64,000 nt of DNA from the NCBI RefSeq assembly GCF_037101375.1, contig NZ_AP029019.1, positions 2,542,001-2,606,000 on the forward strand. The letters are read 5' to 3'. Made by a program: the position numbers and the translations under genes. Below are positions 17,558 to 24,195 of the stretch, in pieces. The stretch is from Acidovorax sp. DW039. Its GTDB lineage: Bacteria > Pseudomonadota > Gammaproteobacteria > Burkholderiales > Burkholderiaceae_C. Position 1 is the stretch's first letter; each line of letters begins with the position of its first letter. The notes under the pieces were generated by a model that did no database searches, had not been told where the DNA came from, and worked only from the letters and a program-made list of their open reading frames with translations.

Positions 17558-19549
17558 GTGAGTTACGTACTTCAGTTGTGGGAAAAGCCCGCAGAGTGGC
17601 CCTGGCCCACCAGCAAGGCCGAGGCCGATGCGCAGTTTGAGCGGGTCGAAAGTGGACCCGAGACCGCGCAGAACCCCAAATTTCTGGCCTGGGGCAAGGC
17701 CCTGCACGAACGCTTTCCAGAAGCCATGGACGTGTGGCTGGACGGCAGTGAAGACGGTGTCACCACCTTTCCCACACTGGGCTTTGGCATCAACACCCGC
17801 TCAGAGCATTGGGACCAGGGCTTTGACTGGGCCTGGGAGCAGGCAACCCGGCTGGGGCTGAATCTTTACGACCCCCAAAGTGGCGTGCATTACCTAGGCA
17901 ATGGCGATGTGCCGGAAGAGCCTGATCTGCAAGTTCGCCAGGCCGAACGGGCCCGTCAGGCAGGTGACGACGCTGCCGCGTGGGCCGAGTACCGCCGGTG
18001 GGCGGCACGCGGCAACCCGCATGCCATTTACGTGCTGGGCCGGGCCCTGCGCTTTGGCATTCTGGGGCAGCGCAGGCATTTTGATCTGGCCGCAGCACTG
18101 CAGCTGATCGGTGCTTACAACAAGGAAACCCAGGCGGACGCACAAGCGTTTTTCGAGCGTTTTCCGCCCGAAGCCAAGGCGCGCGCGCAAGCCTTGCTGG
18201 AACAACTCAAGGCCGCCAACGCAGAGCAACGGCTGCAGGTGGTGGATGCCGAACGCAAAGCGGTGGACGACGCCTTTGCGCGCACCGAACAGATGATGCT
18301 GTTCACCCGCAAACGCATCGAGGCATCTCCCGGCCTGAAGCTGGCAGCGGGGCAGGGGCATGAGGTAGCCGCCTTTCAGCACGCGCTGGAATCGGTAATT
18401 GGCTGGGAAGAACCCAACTTTGAAAGTGCCCGCTATTGGTGCCAGCGCGCCGCCGAATGGGACCATGAGCCCGCCAAACGCCTTTTGGCCCTGATGCACG
18501 AGCGTGGATGGGGTGGCCCGGTGGACCCGCAAGCCGCAGCCAAGTGGAAGGCCGCAGCTGAGCAACAGCGCAAGCAAGCAGACGAGAAACAGCAGCGCGC
18601 ACAAAAGGCGCAATCGCCCGGCGGGCTCAGCCTTGCGCCCATGGAGGCCAAACCTTCATCCAATGCCACCACGGCGCCGCAGGTGTGGACAGGCTCCATC
18701 ATGCGGGACTTTGTTGGCTGGTTCGCCCGCGAAGGCAACCCCCACGCGGCCTATTACCTGGGCGTTGCCGACCAGCACGGCAGGGACGGCGGCCCCGTCA
18801 ACCTGACGCAAGCCCGTGCCTGGTATGCCCAGGCGGCAGAAGCCGGGCATGCGGACGCCATCTACAACCTGGGTACCTTCATCGAAGTGGGCAAGGGTGG
18901 CCCCAAAGATGTGCTGATGTCCAAGGCCCTGTTCATGCTGTCCAACACCCAGGGGGCCACCATTCGGGTGGACGACCTTCGGATCACGCCCCAGGAGCAA
19001 GGGCCCGTGCGTGCCTTGATGACGGCATTGCGCACACCGGGCCGACTGCGTGCGGTGCTGCAGGAAAAAGGCCTTGCGCCCGCAGTGGGCGCACCACAGG
19101 GTGCCTTGGCGCAGGTGGGCAGTGCAGCGGGTGCGGCCTCGGCTGCCGGTGTCGCTACAGCTACCAGCCCAGCATCAGGAACCGTGCGGGGGCCGCAGGC
19201 CAGCGCATCCCACCGCAAGCCTTCCAGGCAGCAGGAGGAAGACGACGATGAGGAACCGGTGGGCCATGGTCGCAGCTCGGGCGTTTCCATGCACCTGGGG
19301 CATCTGGCGCTGATGGTGGGGGCCATCAACATCGTTCTGGTCATTGCGTTTTTCAAGCCGGGGGCCAGCTTTCGCGCGGGCCTGATGTTCTTCGGCCTGA
19401 TTGGGGCCCTGGGCGCATGGCGCACCGCGCGGGATTTTGACTGGGCACCCCTTCAGCGAGCGGTGGTGGCCGTGCTGGCTGCCGTGCCCATTGCGGGCAT
19501 GGCCGTGTGCGTGATGATGCTGTTCAAAGCCCTGCGGCAGCGCGACTGA
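17558..19549 (+). CDS. Sel1-repeat membrane protein
   Basis: 663 aa from GTG 17558 (GGGAGG lies 3 nt upstream). Sel1-like tetratricopeptide repeats are seen near residues 140-165 (AEYRRWAARGNPHAIYVLGRA), 285-340 (ARYWCQRAAEWDHEPAKRLLALMHERGWGG) and 390-460 (GNPHAAYYLGVADQHG; AGHADAIYNLGTFIEVGKGG). A charged low-complexity linker (QQEEDDDEEP) precedes three C-terminal hydrophobic segments (LALMVGAINIVLVIAFF; LMFFGLIGALGAW; VVAVLAAVPIAGMAVCVMMLF). Probably a membrane-anchored scaffold; no enzymatic domain is visible. Confidence 0.78.
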   Translation: MSYVLQLWEKPAEWPWPTSKAEADAQFERVESGPETAQNPKFLAWGKALHERFPEAMDVWLDGSEDGVTTFPTLGFGINTRSEHWDQGFDWAWEQATRLGLNLYDPQSGVHYLGNGDVPEEPDLQVRQAERARQAGDDAAAWAEYRRWAARGNPHAIYVLGRALRFGILGQRRHFDLAAALQLIGAYNKETQADAQAFFERFPPEAKARAQALLEQLKAANAEQRLQVVDAERKAVDDAFARTEQMMLFTRKRIEASPGLKLAAGQGHEVAAFQHALESVIGWEEPNFESARYWCQRAAEWDHEPAKRLLALMHERGWGGPVDPQAAAKWKAAAEQQRKQADEKQQRAQKAQSPGGLSLAPMEAKPSSNATTAPQVWTGSIMRDFVGWFAREGNPHAAYYLGVADQHGRDGGPVNLTQARAWYAQAAEAGHADAIYNLGTFIEVGKGGPKDVLMSKALFMLSNTQGATIRVDDLRITPQEQGPVRALMTALRTPGRLRAVLQEKGLAPAVGAPQGALAQVGSAAGAASAAGVATATSPASGTVRGPQASASHRKPSRQQEEDDDEEPVGHGRSSGVSMHLGHLALMVGAINIVLVIAFFKPGASFRAGLMFFGLIGALGAWRTARDFDWAPLQRAVVAVLAAVPIAGMAVCVMMLFKALRQRD

Positions 19550-19613
19550 GGTGTTTTTGAAAACACCCTGACAGTGCGCCGCGCTGCCGTCAGCGCCCTT
19601 GCGCTGGTGGTTC

Positions 19614-19907
19614 TCACGCCGCCTGCGTAGCGGGCTTGGGTTGCAGCACCAGCGCAGGGTGCTGCCCCGTCAGCAGCAAAAACATGGCAAACACAGGCCC
19701 CTGCATCGTGCGTTCGTCACTCTCACTCTCCAGCGCCTGCCAGGTGCGCGACTGCAGTCCGCCGCGGCTGCCCTGTTGCACGGGGTAACCCATCAGCTCT
19801 GCCGCCTGCACCTGGCTCAAACCCGCCGCCACGCGGGCCGCCTTGAGTTCGCTGGCGCTGGGCGCAGGCATGTGAAGTGCCAGAGGAGCAGGTGCGGGCT
19901 GGTTCAT
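19614..19907 (-). CDS. Small HTH-like protein
   Basis: 97 aa from ATG 19907 (ATG 19871 is also possible). The core SASELKAARVAAGLSQVQAAELMGY is a helix-turn-helix of the XRE type, but the stretch after it (QSRTWQALESESDERTMQGPVFAMFLLLTGQHP) is unlike a full XRE domain. It is convergent with the Sel1-repeat gene and may be a regulator; nothing in its surroundings names a target. Confidence 0.55.
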   Translation of the reverse strand: MNQPAPAPLALHMPAPSASELKAARVAAGLSQVQAAELMGYPVQQGSRGGLQSRTWQALESESDERTMQGPVFAMFLLLTGQHPALVLQPKPATQAA

Positions 19908-20021
19908 AAGCGGGGCGATGAAGGGGAGGTGAACTCGCCCCAACGGGGCAAGAGAATGCCCCCATTATTCACAAGAGTTCTGGCAATGCCTGACCTTCCT
20001 CGCATGCACTCCGCCAATGCA

Positions 20022-20048
20022 AAGAGGGCCCTGGGCCCTCTTGGGTTT
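20022..20048. terminator. Hairpin between the HTH gene and the Bug-type gene
   Basis: AAGAGGGCCC-t-GGGCCCTCTT, two perfect 10-bp arms, followed on the plus strand by GGGTTTT. It lies 65 bp downstream of the stop of the leftward Bug-type gene and is its probable terminator, although the U-tract is better on the plus strand. Nothing else is seen in 19908-20107. Confidence 0.6.
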
Positions 20049-20107
20049 TGGCAATGGCAGACGGGTGCTGAACCCAGCCCAGCACGCCTGCCAAGCCTGC
20101 CGGGCGT

Positions 20108-21094
20108 TCAGTCCAGTTTGATCTTGGCGGCAGTCACCACGCTGGCCCAGCGGGCGCGCTCCTTCACAAAAAACTGGTCCTGCTCGGCAGGGGTCATGGT
20201 CACCACCTCAGCCCCCTGGCCCGCCAGGCGTGAGCGGATCTCGGGCGAGCGAATGGCGGTGATCAGCGCCTTGTTCAGCTTCTGCACCACGGCCTCGGGC
20301 GTGCCGCGTGGCACCAGCACACCTTGCCATGTGCCTGATTCATAGCCGGGCACCCCTTGCTCGGCAATGGTGGGCACATCACCCAGCAAAGGCATGCGCG
20401 TGGACTTGGACACGCCCAGCACCTTGAGCTTGCCGTTTTGCACCTGGGGCAGGGTGGCCAGCATGCCGTTCATCAGCACCTGGGTCTGGCCTGCCACGGT
20501 GTCCTGAATGGCGGTAACGCCGCCCTTGTAAGGGATGTACTGCCAGCGCGCACCGCTGGCGCGCTCCAGCGCCACACCGGCCAGGTGGGGGGCACTGCCG
20601 GTGGCAGTCACCGCAAAGTTCAGGTCGTTTTTCTTGGAATACGCCACCAGTTCCTTCAGGTTGTTCACGGGCACCGAAGGGTGCACCACCAGCAGGTGGG
20701 GCGAGTAAGCCAGCATGGTCACGCCACGCAGGTCCTTGGAGGGGTCAAACGCCAGCTTGGTGTAGACGGAAGGGCTGATCGCCAGGGCCCCCACATCGCA
20801 CAGCAACACGGTGTAGCCATCAGGGTCGGCCTTGGCCACAAAATCCGCCCCCAGGTTGCCATTGGCCCCCGCCTTGTTCTCCACGATCACGCTCTGCTTG
20901 AGCGATTCGGACAACGCCTGGCTGATAGAGCGCGCAATGATGTCCGAGCTGCCACCGGGTGGGTAGGGCACCACGATACGCAGCGTCTTGGTGGGCCATT
21001 CGGCAGCGTTTTGGGCGAAGGCGCTGGTCGCAGAGGTGGCGGTTGCCAGCGCGGCAATGCCCGCCAAAAGGGCGGTGCGACGGTAGAGGGGCAT
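20108..21094 (-). CDS. Bug-family tripartite tricarboxylate-type solute-binding protein
   Basis: 328 aa periplasmic binding protein of the TctC/Bug family, very abundant in Burkholderiales. Signal peptide (ALLAGIAALATATSATSAFAQ), then family segments WPTKTLRIVVPYPPGGSSDIIAR, VENKAGANGNLGADFVAKADPDGYT and PHLAGVALERASG. Start 21094 has GGAGA 6 nt upstream. No TctA/TctB membrane genes are adjacent, so it is an orphan. Ligand is probably a carboxylate, not identifiable here. Confidence 0.88.
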   Translation of the reverse strand: MPLYRRTALLAGIAALATATSATSAFAQNAAEWPTKTLRIVVPYPPGGSSDIIARSISQALSESLKQSVIVENKAGANGNLGADFVAKADPDGYTVLLCDVGALAISPSVYTKLAFDPSKDLRGVTMLAYSPHLLVVHPSVPVNNLKELVAYSKKNDLNFAVTATGSAPHLAGVALERASGARWQYIPYKGGVTAIQDTVAGQTQVLMNGMLATLPQVQNGKLKVLGVSKSTRMPLLGDVPTIAEQGVPGYESGTWQGVLVPRGTPEAVVQKLNKALITAIRSPEIRSRLAGQGAEVVTMTPAEQDQFFVKERARWASVVTAAKIKLD

Positions 21095-21311
21095 GGGAGT
21101 CTCCTTCCTGATCTGCTGATGTTGTGCGTCATCGTACAACTATCGCAAGAATATGCACTAAGGGGATACCATAGTTAGTCCACTCCTCGCATCTCCATCC
21201 TCTACGAGGCAATAGGTTGTCGTATGACTCAATCACCCAGCGTCATCGAAACGCACCACGGGTGTGGCAGAGTGCTGCCTTCGTCCCGTCCACGCCCCGC
21301 CTGTTGCTCCC

Positions 21312-22598
21312 ATGTCCCGATCAGCCCCGCCTGCGCACCCCGAGCCCGGTTCTCTCAACGCCGCCACCGACAGCGCGTGGGCAGTTTTCTGGGTGTTTCT
21401 GCGGCTGGGGCTGACTTCCTTTGGCGGGCCTGTGGCCCACCTGGGCTACTTTCGGGACGAACTGGTGGTGCGCCGCCGCTGGCTTAGCGAGCACAGCTAT
21501 GCCGACCTGGTCGCGCTGTGCCAGTTTTTGCCCGGACCGGCCAGCAGCCAGGTGGGCATGGCGCTGGGGTTAATGCGTGCGGGCTGGGCGGGGGCGGCGG
21601 CAGCGTGGCTGGGCTTTACCTTGCCGTCTGCGGTGGCCCTGGCCTTGCTGGGGCTTGGTTTTTCGTCCTGGGGGGCGGGCATGCCTGCCGGGTTGGTGCA
21701 AGGGCTCAAAGTGGTGGCCGTGGCCGTGGTGGCGCAGGCGGTGTGGGGCATGGCCCGTAGCCTGTGCGCCAGTGCCGGGCGCGCTGCGCTCATGCTGGCG
21801 GCCTGTGCGCTCACGCTCTGGCAACCGGGGGTGGCAGGGCAGATGGTGGCCATGGTGCTTGCGGGCGTGGTGGGCTGGTGGGTGTGGGGCAGGGGGTTAG
21901 GCCGTGTTAGGGCTATAGCACCAGCACAACCTGCCGGGGCAGACGATGCCTGGCACATTCCGCACGGTCACCGCACCGGGCTGGCGTTGCTGGGCTTGTT
22001 TGCCATCTTGCTGCTGGCCTTGCCCTGGATCGCTGGGCAATGCGCAACCCTGTCTGCCGGTGCCTTTGCCGTCTCTGTGCTGGACGCCTTCTACCGCGCC
22101 GGAGCCCTGGTGTTTGGCGGCGGGCATGTGGTGCTGCCCCTGCTCCAGTCCGCCGTGGTGGGGCCCGGCTGGGTGTCTGCCGATGCGTTTTTGGCAGGCT
22201 ATGGTGCCACGCAGGCCGTGCCCGGTCCGCTGTTCACCTTTGCGGCCTTTTTGGGCGGGGCCATGGCACCCGGCTGGGCGGGTGCCGGGCTGGCGTTGCT
22301 GTGCACGGTGGGTATCTTTTTACCCGCATTTCTGCTGGTGGCTGGCGCGCTGCCTTTGTGGGCCCAGTTGCGCCAGCGGCCCTGGGCGCGCGGTGTGCTG
22401 GCCGGGGTGAATACCGCCGTGGTGGGCCTGCTGCTGGCCGCCCTGTACCAGCCCGTGGCCACCAGCGCCCTGCACAGTGCGGCAGACGTGGTGCTGGCAG
22501 GCATGGCGCTGGCAGCGCTGCTGTGGTGGCGGCTTCCGCCCTGGGTGGTGGTGCTGGTCACGGCCTTGGCGGCATGGGGTTGGTACGGCTTTCATTGA
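21312..22598 (+). CDS. chrA: Chromate ion transporter, long-chain ChrA (CHR) family
   Basis: 428 aa, two homologous CHR halves. N-terminal half: FLRLGLTSFGGPVAHLGYFRDELVVRRRWL with LCQFLPGPASSQVGMALG. C-terminal half: AFYRAGALVFGGGHVVLPLLQ and FLAGYGATQAVPGPLFTFAAFLGG. These duplicated GGP/PGP signatures define the family, which exports chromate or transports sulfate-like anions. Start is uncertain within the first 40 codons; ATG 21312 is used. Last host gene before the prophage. Confidence 0.9.
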   Translation: MSRSAPPAHPEPGSLNAATDSAWAVFWVFLRLGLTSFGGPVAHLGYFRDELVVRRRWLSEHSYADLVALCQFLPGPASSQVGMALGLMRAGWAGAAAAWLGFTLPSAVALALLGLGFSSWGAGMPAGLVQGLKVVAVAVVAQAVWGMARSLCASAGRAALMLAACALTLWQPGVAGQMVAMVLAGVVGWWVWGRGLGRVRAIAPAQPAGADDAWHIPHGHRTGLALLGLFAILLLALPWIAGQCATLSAGAFAVSVLDAFYRAGALVFGGGHVVLPLLQSAVVGPGWVSADAFLAGYGATQAVPGPLFTFAAFLGGAMAPGWAGAGLALLCTVGIFLPAFLLVAGALPLWAQLRQRPWARGVLAGVNTAVVGLLLAALYQPVATSALHSAADVVLAGMALAALLWWRLPPWVVVLVTALAAWGWYGFH

Positions 22599-22627
22599 AT
22601 ACCGTGCACGCACCGCAGCGCCTGTGC

Positions 22628-22658
22628 CCCCGGCTTCGACGAGCTCAGCCCGAACGGA
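22628..22658. repeat. Dispersed repeat family B, copy 1
   Basis: Read on the minus strand, the block is CCGTTCGGGCTGAGCTCGTC followed by GAAGCCGGGGG. The same CCGTTC-x-GGCTGAG...GTCGAAGCC string occurs, as a two-armed inverted pair, at 63577-63636. Short intergenic element of unknown role, just downstream of chrA. Confidence 0.6.
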
Positions 22659-22689
22659 TAGGGGGTATCTGAGGCAAACAACCAATCGA

Positions 22690-22752
22690 CAAAAATGCCT
22701 GTAGCGCCCGTCCAACAAGCGCAAGCAGCTATCAAAATGGTAGTATTTAACG
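22690..22752. repeat. Dispersed intergenic hairpin repeat, family A, copy 4 (inverted)
   Basis: Reverse orientation of family A: AAAAATGCCTGTAGCGCCCG, then AAGCGCAAGCAGCTATCA and AAAATGG. Its minus strand carries the TGATAGCTGCTTGCGCTT core. Lies between chrA and the prophage left end. Confidence 0.6.
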
Positions 22753-22788
22753 CGCCTGAGCTGTTCGATTTTTGAACTGCCATCTGGC

Positions 22789-22794
22789 TGCAGC
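22789..22794 (+). repeat. Prophage target-site duplication, left copy (TGCAGC)
   Basis: TGCAGC directly precedes the TG of the left phage end. The identical hexamer directly follows the CA of the right end at 60053-60058, as expected from replicative or cut-and-paste transposition by a MuA-type transposase. Confidence 0.72.
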
Positions 22795-22840
22795 TGAAGC
22801 GCGCCGCGATATTTGAAGCCGCAACGCTGCGATAAATGGG
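22795..22840 (+). other. Prophage left end with candidate transposase-binding sites
   Basis: Begins TGAAGCGCGCC. Inward lie GCGATATTTG (22806-22815) and GCGATAAATGGG (22829-22840). The latter 12-mer is repeated in inverted orientation at the right end. These look like the end-binding repeats recognised by the MuA-type transposase. Confidence 0.7.
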
Positions 22841-22860
22841 CACGAGTGTACTTTCGTGCC
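22839..22860 (-). terminator. Hairpin at the end of the leftward late operon
   Basis: GGCACGA, 8-nt loop, TCGTGCC: a perfect 7-bp stem 19 bp beyond the dam stop codon and just inside the phage end. There is no U-run after it, so termination is only a suggestion; it could equally block read-through from the host. Confidence 0.35.
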
Positions 22861-22878
22861 ACTAAAGAGAATTGCAGC

Positions 22879-23667
22879 TCAGAAAAGTCCAGCAGGTTCA
22901 GCCTCCCGATCCCAGCTGTAGATCACCAGCTCACCTCGCTCTACCCGATTTGCAGCTCCCCCCACTGTGTAGTCCAGCGTGAGTGCCTCCATTGAGAAAT
23001 CAGCGAAGCATTCACGAATGGCGGGGTGGTCATTGATGCTGAGAACGGCCTTTCCTTTGATGGCCTTCAGCTTTGCCGCCATCAATTCATACTGTTCCCA
23101 TGGGAATGGGACGCCGTAGCCTTCGGTCTCCCAATATGGCGGGTCAAGGTAAAACAGCGTATGCGGCCTGTCATATCGGTCGATACACGCGGCCCAGTCC
23201 AGATTCTCGATGTAGGCCCCAGCAGCCAACCGCATGTGAGCTGCGGAGAGGTTTTCCTCAATCCTCAACAGGTTGATTGCCGGTGCGGTGGTCGCCGTGC
23301 CGAAGGTCTGCCCAGCGACCTTGCCGCCGAAGCTTTGCTGCTGAAGGTAAAAGAACCTGGCCGCCCGCTGTACGTCGGTGAGAGTCTCAGGTCGAGTTTC
23401 CTGCAGCCACTTGAACACCTGGCGGCTGGTGAGAGCCCATTTGAACTGCCTGACGAATTCCTCAAGGTGATGAGTCACAACGCGATAGAGGTTGACCAGG
23501 TCGCCGTTGACGTCGTTTATCACCTCAACGTCAGCCGGGTGCCGCGCAAAGAACACTGCCGCACCCCCTGCAAACACTTCGACATAGCAGCTATGGGGCG
23601 GGAACCTACTCAGGAGCAGATCAACGAGACGGCGCTTACCGCCGATCCAGGGAATGATGGGAGCCAT
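22879..23667 (-). CDS. DNA adenine methylase, D12 class (phage Dam-type)
   Basis: 262 aa. Transfers methyl from S-adenosylmethionine to N6 of adenine in a short target, likely to protect phage DNA. Motifs: PWIGGKRRL (6-14), the SAM-binding FAGGAAVFF (32-40), a helical specificity region with QSFGGKVAG, and the catalytic DPPY (175-178). It is the last gene of the leftward late operon and its start lies inside the Com-like gene (32-nt overlap). In Mu this position holds mom. Its Shine-Dalgarno is inside a hairpin (23672-23687). GATC specificity is not provable from sequence. Confidence 0.88.
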   Translation of the reverse strand: MAPIIPWIGGKRRLVDLLLSRFPPHSCYVEVFAGGAAVFFARHPADVEVINDVNGDLVNLYRVVTHHLEEFVRQFKWALTSRQVFKWLQETRPETLTDVQRAARFFYLQQQSFGGKVAGQTFGTATTAPAINLLRIEENLSAAHMRLAAGAYIENLDWAACIDRYDRPHTLFYLDPPYWETEGYGVPFPWEQYELMAAKLKAIKGKAVLSINDHPAIRECFADFSMEALTLDYTVGGAANRVERGELVIYSWDREAEPAGLF

Positions 23668-23827
23668 GGATAAATCCTTCAGGATTTGGCGCTCCCTGGC
23701 GCTCTGATGGGGGGCTCTTGGCCCTCAAATGATTCAAAGTCCCACAACGCGGGCACTTAACTATAAGCAGGGCATAGACGCCCTCAGCCAACTTTCTGGC
23801 ACAGGTTCCGCAGCGTATTTCTTCCAT
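23636..23827 (-). CDS. com: Com-like zinc-finger protein, predicted translational activator
   Basis: 63 aa from ATG 23827. Two CxxC knuckles, CGTC (6-9) and CPRC (25-28), with GVYALLIVKCPRCGTLNHLRA between and after, match the Mu Com family. In Mu, Com is an RNA-binding zinc protein that unmasks the mom start. The stop lies 32 nt inside dam, so com and dam are translated from overlapping frames, mirroring com-mom. The C-terminus (SERQGAPNPEGFIHGSHHSLDRR) is encoded over the dam start. Confidence 0.8.
   Translation of the reverse strand: MEEIRCGTCARKLAEGVYALLIVKCPRCGTLNHLRAKSPPSERQGAPNPEGFIHGSHHSLDRR
23672..23687 (-). promoter_or_regulatory. Hairpin sequestering the dam ribosome-binding site
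   Basis: On the minus strand AAATCC-TGAA-GGATTT forms a perfect 6-bp stem with a 4-nt loop. The Shine-Dalgarno GAAGGA spans the loop and the 3' arm, with 7 nt to the dam ATG at 23667. The stem would hide the ribosome site until melted, by ribosomes translating the overlapping com gene or by Com binding, as established for the mom translation-inhibitor stem of Mu. Confidence 0.65.
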
Positions 23828-23973
23828 TGCAAGCTTGTTTCGTATTACTAAAACTCCGCTAGACTCGCCGCACTCTGTACAGGGTGGCGGGCCTTGCCGG
23901 GCTTGCAGGGCTCTTCTGCATGTTCGGGGTCTGGCCAGGTGTTCCCGCACCTGACTGGATCGCCCGTCTTTTT
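23828..23973 (-). promoter_or_regulatory. Leader region of com-dam with nearby GATC cluster
   Basis: 146 bp without a convincing gene. It and the adjoining gene end hold four GATC sites within 65 bp (23958, 23977, 23992, 24019) and a CAGGTG-ttcccg-CACCTG hairpin. In Mu, GATC methylation upstream of mom controls transcription; a similar switch here is inference. The late-promoter 11-mer found elsewhere is not present. Confidence 0.4.
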
Positions 23974-24195
23974 TTAGATCTCGTCTACGACGATCGGGAG
24001 GTTGGGCGCTGGACCTTGGATCACGCCCTCCTGCACAAAGAACTTACCTCCCACGTTTGCTTGGCCACGGGCGCTGATCTGTCCACCGCCCGGTAGAGTC
24101 ACCGTCGCAACTCCGCCTACATACGAGATGACCTCGCCGACTTGAACCCGGCCAGGTTCCATCAAAGCCTTGAACTCAGCAAAAAGGTTAGGCAT
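23974..24195 (-). CDS. Small tail-region protein, unknown
   Basis: 73 aa; its start overlaps the 3' end of the large tail protein gene by 8 bp, so it is translationally coupled. The sequence VGEVISYVGGVATVTLPGGGQISARGQ is strand-rich, and the end is acidic (PIVVDEI). No family recognised. Position at the end of the tail cluster suggests a tail-tip component. Four GATC sites lie in and just after its 3' end. Confidence 0.65.
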   Translation of the reverse strand: MPNLFAEFKALMEPGRVQVGEVISYVGGVATVTLPGGGQISARGQANVGGKFFVQEGVIQGPAPNLPIVVDEI

